Origin: CAZKTS01 sp964555735
GTDB lineage: Bacteria; Actinomycetota; Acidimicrobiia; IMCC26256; PALSA-555
DNA length: 9,315 bases
Direction of reading: 5' to 3'
NCBI GenBank assembly: GCA_964555735.1
Contig: CAZKTS010000257.1
Coordinates: 1-9,315 of the forward strand
A model generated the notes under the pieces. The model was not told where the DNA came from, searched no databases, and saw only the letters and a program-made list of their open reading frames with translations. The stretch's first letter is position 1. Every line of letters starts with the position of its first letter. Shown here piece after piece: positions 1-6,148 of this stretch. The position numbers and the translations under genes are program-made.

Positions 1-366
1 GGTGGTGCGTGGGACAACGCGAAGAAGTACATCGAGGACGGCCACTACGGCGGCAAGGGCTCCGAAGCGCACAAGGCTGCGGTGATCGGCGACACGGTGG
101 GTGACCCGTTCAAGGACACCGCGGGCCCCGCGCTCAACCCGCTCATCAAGGTCATGAACCTGGTGTCGCTGCTGATCCTGCCCGCGGTCATCGAGCTCCA
201 GGACGACGGCGCCCGCTACATCATCGCCGGTGTCTCGCTCATCGTGCTCCTGATCGCGATCGCGTTCTCGAAGCGCAAGGGCGGCGGCTTCGCCGAGGAG
301 TCCGAGGTCGTCGAGGAGTCGCTCGAGGACCACGGCGCGCCGGCGGGAGCGTCCGCGGGCGAGTAG
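1..366 (+). CDS. hppA: Membrane-bound proton-translocating pyrophosphatase, C-terminal fragment
   Basis: This is the last 121 residues of an integral-membrane pyrophosphatase that couples hydrolysis of pyrophosphate to ion (normally proton) pumping; the gene begins before the window. The visible part opens with the family-typical GGAWDNAKKYIE and GGKGSEAHKAAV segments. The conserved DTVGDPFKDT motif follows at fragment residues 31-40, whose acidic residues and lysine belong to the substrate and metal site in this family, and then the GPALNPLIKVMNLVSLL helix. A last membrane helix spans about residues 73-90. After SKRKGGG comes a roughly 30-residue acidic and Ala/Gly-rich tail that looks disordered. 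The stop is TAG at 364-366. The residues that separate potassium-dependent from potassium-independent enzymes lie upstream, so the subtype cannot be read here. No U-tract terminator follows in the 59 bases before the next ATG. Confidence 0.95.
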   Translation, partial: GGAWDNAKKYIEDGHYGGKGSEAHKAAVIGDTVGDPFKDTAGPALNPLIKVMNLVSLLILPAVIELQDDGARYIIAGVSLIVLLIAIAFSKRKGGGFAEESEVVEESLEDHGAPAGASAGE

Positions 367-408
367 CCCGCTAAGAACGCGTCAGGACGGTCGCGCGCGC
401 GGTCGGGT

Positions 409-420
409 CGGTGTACACCG
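409..420. promoter_or_regulatory. 12-bp perfect palindrome, candidate operator
   Basis: CGGTGTACACCG reads identically on both strands and lies 6 bases before the preferred ATG (426) of the DUF4118-GAF gene, overlapping a possible GTG start at 411. A zero-spaced palindrome is more like a dimeric repressor site than a hairpin. I cannot assign it to a regulator family. A 10-base alternating CG tract at 392-401 lies just upstream. Confidence 0.3.
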
Positions 421-425
421 GAGCC

Positions 426-1190
426 ATGGAGAGAGGCGACGAGGGCACCAGCCTCGGCTACGTCATCGCCGGGCTCGGCCCGATCGCGGTCGCGGCCGCG
501 CTCACGCTCGTGCGTGACGACGTGGCGAGCGCCAACCTCGCGCTAGTCATGGTCCTGGTCGTGGTGGTGGCCGGGGCCGTCGGTGGCCGCGGCCCCGGGC
601 TGTTCGCCGCGGTCGTCACCACCCTGTCGTACGACTTCTTCCTCACCCAGCCGTACCTCTCGATGCAGATCGAGAGCACCGACGACGTCGAGACGACGAT
701 CATCCTGCTGGTCATCGGGCTCGTCGTCGGGCAGATCGGCATCGTCGCCCGTCGCCGCCGCAAGGCTGCGCAGCGCGGCTCGGACGACATCGCGCGGCTG
801 CACCGCGTTGCTGAGCTCGCGGCGAGCGGCGCGTCCGTCGACGAGCTGACCGCCGCCGTCTGCGCCGAGCTCGAGGACCTCTTGGGTCTCGAGTCCTGCA
901 CGTTCGAGCGGGCACCCTTCGGCTTCCCGTTGGCTCGACTCGAGCGCGGCGGTGCCGTCACCGGATCGTCGGAGCACCGCTTCGTGGCGGGCGCGTTCGC
1001 GCTTCCCGGCGAAGGGGTCGAGATCCCGGTGCTCGGCCGCGGCGCGCAGGTGGGCCGGCTCGTGCTCGAGCCCGGCGAGGCGCCCGCGCGTGGCGTCACC
1101 GTGGAGCAGCGGATCGTCGCGATCGCGCTCTCCGACCAGCTCGGTGCCGCGATGGCGCCGGCCGACGGCGACCGCTCCGCCTCCCAGTAG
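426..1190 (+). CDS. DUF4118 and GAF domain membrane protein (kinase-less KdpD-like sensor module)
   Basis: A 254-residue protein from ATG 426. A GTG at 411 would add five residues but sits inside a palindrome; neither start has a well-spaced Shine-Dalgarno, so the exact start is uncertain. The N-terminal 110 residues form about four membrane helices of the DUF4118 type, the same membrane domain found in KdpD. The typical loop YDFFLTQPYLSMQIES lies between helices 3 and 4, and helix 4 is followed by an RRRRK cluster that should lie in the cytoplasm. The C-terminal half (about 120-245) resembles a GAF domain and ends in a typical EQRIVAIALSDQLGAAM helix. There is no histidine phosphoacceptor motif and no ATP-binding domain, so it cannot signal as a kinase by itself. 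The domain order matches the middle of the KdpD encoded downstream. A role in modulating KdpD or sensing membrane or ionic state is inference from context. Confidence 0.8.
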   Translation: MERGDEGTSLGYVIAGLGPIAVAAALTLVRDDVASANLALVMVLVVVVAGAVGGRGPGLFAAVVTTLSYDFFLTQPYLSMQIESTDDVETTIILLVIGLVVGQIGIVARRRRKAAQRGSDDIARLHRVAELAASGASVDELTAAVCAELEDLLGLESCTFERAPFGFPLARLERGGAVTGSSEHRFVAGAFALPGEGVEIPVLGRGAQVGRLVLEPGEAPARGVTVEQRIVAIALSDQLGAAMAPADGDRSASQ

Positions 1191-1325
1191 CGCGGCGAAC
1201 GCGTCAGTCCGGCGCACCCGCGCGTCAAGAGAGCATTAAGCCCCTTCCTCCCGATTCACGGGCTCGGTACAACGAGGTGCAGGGCGCTACGGCGCCTGAC
1301 CGAGCAGTCGAGACGGGAGAGAGTG
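1191..1325 (+). promoter_or_regulatory. Leader/promoter region of the kdp operon
   Basis: This 135-base gap is the only substantial space before the kdp genes and is the expected place for the KdpE-controlled promoter. A relatively AT-richer patch (GTCAAGAGAGCATTAAG, 1224-1240) interrupts otherwise GC-rich sequence. I cannot identify a good -10 element of the TAnnnT type or a defensible KdpE box. The downstream part holds a structured hairpin (listed separately) and a purine-rich Shine-Dalgarno, GGGAG at 1315-1319, six bases before ATG 1326. Confidence 0.45.
1262..1305 (+). promoter_or_regulatory. Nested RNA hairpin with UACG tetraloop in kdp leader
   Basis: GCTCGGT (1262-1268) is exactly complementary to ACCGAGC (1299-1305). 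Inside it, CAG-GCGC (1280-1287, with one bulged G) pairs with GCGCCTG (1292-1298) around the loop TACG at 1288-1291, giving C(UACG)G, a member of the very stable UNCG tetraloop class. The two stems abut directly on the 3' side and are separated by an 11-base bulge (1269-1279) on the 5' side. The structure ends 20 bases before the start codon and leaves the Shine-Dalgarno free. It has no U-tract, so it is not a standard terminator. No known riboswitch class is recognised. Confidence 0.45.
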
Positions 1326-1487
1326 ATGGCCGATCTGGTGGTCGTCATCGGGACGCTGGCGTTCTTCGGGATCGCCGCGTTGTTCGTCGTGGGGTGTGAC
1401 CGCATCATCGGGCCCGACCCGGCCGACACCGCCGGCGATGCCGGCATCGGCGGGGACGCGCTCGTGGGACGCGAGGTGACCCCGTGA
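1326..1487 (+). CDS. Small single-span membrane peptide upstream of kdpF
   Basis: A 53-codon ORF beginning ATG 1326 behind GGGAG (1315-1319, 6-base spacing). Residues 3-23 form a hydrophobic helix containing TLAFFGIAALFVVGCDRI, followed by a short hydrophilic Gly/Asp-rich tail. The stop (1485-1487) overlaps the GTG of kdpF in a GTGA junction, so translation of the two is probably coupled. From memory, short peptides with an FF...GCDRL-like ending precede kdpF in other Kdp operons, usually annotated as hypothetical, but I could not search for this. The position suggests a second small subunit or an assembly factor of the Kdp pump. It is not KdpF, which follows with its own diagnostic ending. 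Confidence 0.7.
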   Translation: MADLVVVIGTLAFFGIAALFVVGCDRIIGPDPADTAGDAGIGGDALVGREVTP

Positions 1488-1573
1488 CCGGCGACAACAT
1501 CGCCGCGCTGGTGATCTGCGTGCTGCTCGCCGGCTATCTCGTCGCCGCCCTCGTCGCGCCGGAGAAGTTCTGA
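1484..1573 (+). CDS. kdpF: K+-transporting ATPase small subunit KdpF
   Basis: A 29-residue peptide, the same length as Escherichia coli KdpF, starting GTG at 1484 behind GAGG (1473-1476, 7-base spacing). It is a single hydrophobic helix (about residues 6-25) that ends in APEKF, closely matching the PEKF ending seen in many KdpF peptides. KdpF lies in the membrane against KdpA and stabilises the KdpFABC complex. The GTG overlaps the stop of the preceding 53-codon gene, and the TGA of kdpF overlaps an ATG that opens a 31-codon frame leading to kdpA. Its small size makes it easy to miss, but hydrophobicity, terminal motif and position are all as expected. Confidence 0.88.
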   Translation: MTGDNIAALVICVLLAGYLVAALVAPEKF

Positions 1574-1668
1574 TGAGCCGAGCAGGCGACCGCGCGCGCG
1601 CGACGACCATGTCTGCGAGGCGGGGCCCGAGCGGCCCGGCCCGTCAGGGCCAGGAGCGGACGAGATGA
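1573..1668 (+). other. Possible 31-codon coupling ORF between kdpF and kdpA
   Basis: An ATG at 1573 overlaps the kdpF stop (TGATG), and this frame ends in a TGA at 1666-1668 that overlaps the kdpA start (ATGA). It would encode a 31-residue Arg-rich, non-hydrophobic peptide with no recognisable domain (begins MSRAGDRARATT). It would bridge the 91-base kdpF-kdpA gap and let ribosomes pass from one gene to the next. The overlap at both ends is suggestive, but a short open frame in GC-rich DNA can arise by chance, and the peptide itself looks non-functional. Confidence 0.2.
1638..1656 (+). promoter_or_regulatory. kdpA Shine-Dalgarno with adjacent hairpin
   Basis: AGGAG at 1652-1656 lies 8 bases before ATG 1665, a strong ribosome binding site that fixes the kdpA start. 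Directly before it, GGCCC (1638-1642) and GGGCC (1647-1651) can form a 5-bp stem around a GTCA loop that ends on the base before the Shine-Dalgarno. The stem does not occlude the site but could act as a spacer or affect its accessibility. Confidence 0.5.
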
Positions 1669-3377
1669 CGGCAGCGGGCTGGGGCCAGCTCGCCCTCCTG
1701 ATCGCGCTGGTCGCCGTCACCGCGCCGTGGCTCGGAAAGTTCATGGCCAACGTGCTCGAGGGTGGGCCGTCCCGGTTGGACCGGGTCTTCGGTCCGGTCG
1801 AGCGGGGGATCTACCGCGTGGCGCGCGTCGACCCGAAGCGCGAGCAGCGCTGGAACATCTACGCACTGTCACTGCTGGCGTTCAGTGCGGTGTCGTTCCT
1901 GTTCCTCTACGGGATGCAGCGCCTCCAGGGCGGCCTGCCGTTCAACCCGACGGACGTGAGCGCGGTGACGCCCGGCCTCGCGTTCAACACCGCCGTCAGC
2001 TTCGTCACCAACACGAACTGGCAGAGCTACTACCCCGAGACCACGATGAGCCACCTCACGCAGTCGCTCGGGCTCACCGTGCAGAACTTCGTGTCGGCCG
2101 CGGTCGGCATCGCGGTGATGGCCGCGCTGATCCGGGGCCTCGCCCGGGCCGGCCAGAAGACGATCGGCAACTTCTGGGCCGATCTCGTGCGGGTCACGCT
2201 GCGCATCCTGCTGCCACTGGCGATCCTCTTCGCGGTCGTCCTCATCGCCGGCGGTCTGATCCAGAACCTCGCCGGGTTCGACGAGGTCAAGACGGTCACC
2301 GGTGCGCACCAGGTCATCCCCGGCGGACCCGTCGGGAGCCAGGTGGCGATCAAGCAGCTCGGAACGAACGGCGGTGGGTTCTTCAACACCAACTCGGCCA
2401 CGCCGTTCGAGAACGGGACTCCGTTCACGAACTTCATCGAGCTCTACGCGATCCTCATCATCCCGTTCGCGCTCGCGTTCACGTTCGGCCGCATGGTGAA
2501 GGACAAGCGACAGGGCTACGCGGTCTTCGCGGTCATGTTCGTGATCTTCATCGGCATCACGCTCGCGACCATCTTCTTCGAGGTCGACGGCAACCCTCGC
2601 CTGACCCAGGCAGGCGCGAACCAGACGGTGACCGCGCTCTCGCCCGGCGGGAACATGGAGGGCAAGGAGCTCCGGAACGGACCGACTGGTTCGGCGATCT
2701 GGGCGGCCGCCACCACGGGCACCTCGAACGGCTCGGTCAACTCGATGCACGACAGCTACACGCCGGCGGGCGGCGGGCTCGCACTGCTGCACATGCAGCT
2801 CGGTGAGGTCTCGCCGGGTGGCGTCGGTGTCGGCCTCAACGGGCTGCTGATCTTCGCCCTGCTCGCGGTGTTCATCGCCGGCCTCATGGTCGGGCGCACT
2901 CCGGAGTACCTCGGCAAGAAGATCCAGTCGTCGGAGGTGAAGCTCCTGGCGATCTACATCCTGGCGATGCCGTTGGTGGTCCTCGGCTTCCTCGGCGCGT
3001 CGATGTTCGTCGACTCCGTGTCGAACACGACGATCTTCAACCCGGGGCAGCACGGCTTCACGGAGGTGATGTACGCCTACACCTCCGCGGGGAACAACAA
3101 CGGCTCTGCGTTCGCGGGCATCACCGCGACGACGCAGTGGATGAACACGACGCTCGGCATCGCGATGCTCGTCGGTCGGTTCTTCCTGATCATCCCCGTG
3201 CTCGCCATCGCCGGGTCCCTCGTGCGCAAGCAGCGGGTCCCCGCGGGCGCGGGCACGTTCCCGACGCACACGCCCCTGTTCGTCGGCTTGGTCATCGGGG
3301 TCATCGTGGTCGTCGGTGCCCTCACGTTCCTCCCGGCGCTCGCGCTCGGGCCCATCGTCGAGCAGCTCGGTCTCTAG
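1665..3377 (+). CDS. kdpA: K+-transporting ATPase subunit A (KdpA)
   Basis: A 570-residue membrane protein (E. coli KdpA is 557). KdpA is the potassium-selecting subunit, related to channel-like potassium transporters with four pore-loop repeats. All four selectivity-loop regions are visible: VSFVTNTNWQSY (111-122), LGTNGGGFFNTNSATPF (232-248), TGTSNGSVNSMHDS (351-364) and TSAGNNNGSAFAG (473-485). The glutamine after TNTNW (Q120) corresponds to the E. coli Q116 position where changes lower affinity, and here it is the wild-type residue. About ten hydrophobic helices surround these loops, and the C-terminal part has the usual FPTHTPLFVGLVIG stretch. The start is fixed by AGGAG at 8-base spacing. 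The stop TAG overlaps the Shine-Dalgarno of kdpB, showing tight coupling. No truncation or missing filter residue is seen. Confidence 0.97.
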   Translation: MTAAGWGQLALLIALVAVTAPWLGKFMANVLEGGPSRLDRVFGPVERGIYRVARVDPKREQRWNIYALSLLAFSAVSFLFLYGMQRLQGGLPFNPTDVSAVTPGLAFNTAVSFVTNTNWQSYYPETTMSHLTQSLGLTVQNFVSAAVGIAVMAALIRGLARAGQKTIGNFWADLVRVTLRILLPLAILFAVVLIAGGLIQNLAGFDEVKTVTGAHQVIPGGPVGSQVAIKQLGTNGGGFFNTNSATPFENGTPFTNFIELYAILIIPFALAFTFGRMVKDKRQGYAVFAVMFVIFIGITLATIFFEVDGNPRLTQAGANQTVTALSPGGNMEGKELRNGPTGSAIWAAATTGTSNGSVNSMHDSYTPAGGGLALLHMQLGEVSPGGVGVGLNGLLIFALLAVFIAGLMVGRTPEYLGKKIQSSEVKLLAIYILAMPLVVLGFLGASMFVDSVSNTTIFNPGQHGFTEVMYAYTSAGNNNGSAFAGITATTQWMNTTLGIAMLVGRFFLIIPVLAIAGSLVRKQRVPAGAGTFPTHTPLFVGLVIGVIVVVGALTFLPALALGPIVEQLGL

Positions 3378-3381
3378 GAGG
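3376..3381 (+). promoter_or_regulatory. kdpB Shine-Dalgarno overlapping kdpA stop
   Basis: A full AGGAGG shares its first two bases with the TAG stop of kdpA and is 8 bases from ATG 3390. Ribosomes ending on kdpA would sit on this site, which should keep KdpA and KdpB output in balance. Confidence 0.7.
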
Positions 3382-3389
3382 CACAGCAG

Positions 3390-5453
<2,064 letters not shown>

Positions 5454-5454
5454 C

Positions 5455-6117
5455 ATGCGTCGACAGCTGTATCCCGCCCTCGCCATGATCGTCGTCTTCA
5501 CGCTGATCACCGGCCTCGTGTACACGTTCGCCATCACCGGGTTCGCGCAGGTGGTGTTCCCGCATCAGGCGAACGGCTCGCGAGTTCAGGTCGACGGCAC
5601 GGACGTGGGCTCCGAGCTCATCGGTCAGGCGTGGGTCGACGAGGACGGCAACCCGCTGCGCCAGTACTTCCAGTCGCGGCCGTCGGCCGCGACGACGAGC
5701 TCCGACGCCGGCTACGACCCGTCACTCAGCCTCGGCTCGAACCTCGGCCCCACCAACCCGTGCTTCGTGCCGGACCCGAAGGAGCCGTGCCTCGACGACG
5801 AGGGCAAGAAGATCCCGCCGGTCGTCGTGGAGCGGGTGAAGGCGTACCGGGAGCTGAACGGGCTCGACGACACCGCGAGCGTGCCCGTCGACGCGGTCAC
5901 CGCGTCGGCGTCCGGCCTCGACCCGGACATCTCGATCGCCAACGCGCGGCTCCAGGCTGCGCGCGTGGCCGACGAGCGTGGGCTCACGAAGGCGCAGGTC
6001 CTCGACCTCGTCGACGAGCACACCAGCGACCGGACCCTCGGCGTCCTCGGGGAGAAGCGCGTCAACGTCCTCGAGCTCAACCTCGCCCTCGATGCGCTGG
6101 CCAAGGACCAGAGGTGA
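5455..6117 (+). CDS. kdpC: K+-transporting ATPase subunit C (KdpC)
   Basis: A 220-residue accessory subunit with one N-terminal membrane helix (about 8-30) and an extracytoplasmic domain, which in the family sits next to KdpA in the complex. Family signatures are clear: GSELIGQAW (52-60), YFQSRPSA (71-78), GSNLGPTNP (94-102), VPVDAVTASASGLDPDIS (143-160) and the ending VNVLELNLALD (203-213). It is about 30 residues longer than E. coli KdpC (190). Most of the extra length is after GSNLGPTNP, where residues 103-123 contain two cysteines (C103 and C112) in a charged segment that could form a disulfide outside the membrane. GGGAG (5441-5445) lies 9 bases before ATG 5455, and the gene starts one base after the kdpB stop. 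Confidence 0.96.
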   Translation: MRRQLYPALAMIVVFTLITGLVYTFAITGFAQVVFPHQANGSRVQVDGTDVGSELIGQAWVDEDGNPLRQYFQSRPSAATTSSDAGYDPSLSLGSNLGPTNPCFVPDPKEPCLDDEGKKIPPVVVERVKAYRELNGLDDTASVPVDAVTASASGLDPDISIANARLQAARVADERGLTKAQVLDLVDEHTSDRTLGVLGEKRVNVLELNLALDALAKDQR

Positions 6118-6142
6118 GGATCAGCGCCGGGATCCTTAGGCT
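6114..6142 (+). promoter_or_regulatory. Candidate leaderless promoter of kdpDE
   Basis: TAGGCT at 6137-6142 fits the actinobacterial -10 pattern TAnnnT and lies exactly at -12 to -7 if transcription starts on the A of the kdpD ATG (6149). GTGAGG at 6114-6119, with the TGA core of TTGACA, lies 17 bases upstream as a weak -35. The only Shine-Dalgarno-like bases before kdpD are AGG (6138-6140), which are part of this element, so leaderless translation is plausible. Confidence 0.4.
6115..6138 (+). other. Intercistronic hairpin between kdpC and kdpD
   Basis: TGAGGATC (6115-6122) can pair with GATCCTTA (6131-6138), eight pairs including one G-U, around an 8-base loop. It begins on the kdpC stop codon and ends at the weak AGG before kdpD. 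There is no U-run, so it is not a standard terminator. It could reduce read-through translation of kdpD or act as an RNA-processing site. Confidence 0.3.
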
Positions 6143-6148
6143 GGCCTG

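Noticed and set aside
392..401. Alternating CG runs (also 1591-1602) as functional Z-DNA or repeats
   Set aside because: Runs of 10-12 bases are common by chance in such GC-rich DNA and nothing else supports a function.
367..425. Rho-independent terminator after hppA
   Set aside because: There is GC-rich sequence but no stable stem followed by a U-run.
458..1228. Minus-strand frames opposite the DUF4118-GAF gene
   Set aside because: Low-complexity shadows; the + strand frame has clear membrane helices and a family loop motif.
1191..1325. Known c-di-AMP (ydaO-type) riboswitch in the kdp leader
   Set aside because: Considered because that class controls potassium transport genes in other bacteria. 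The region is short and I could not recognise its conserved motifs; the hairpin seen has a different, simple two-stem layout.
1256..1750. Minus-strand frame covering the kdp leader, the small peptides and the start of kdpA
   Set aside because: No motif or ribosome binding site, and it overlaps kdpF and the kdpA start, which are well supported on the + strand.
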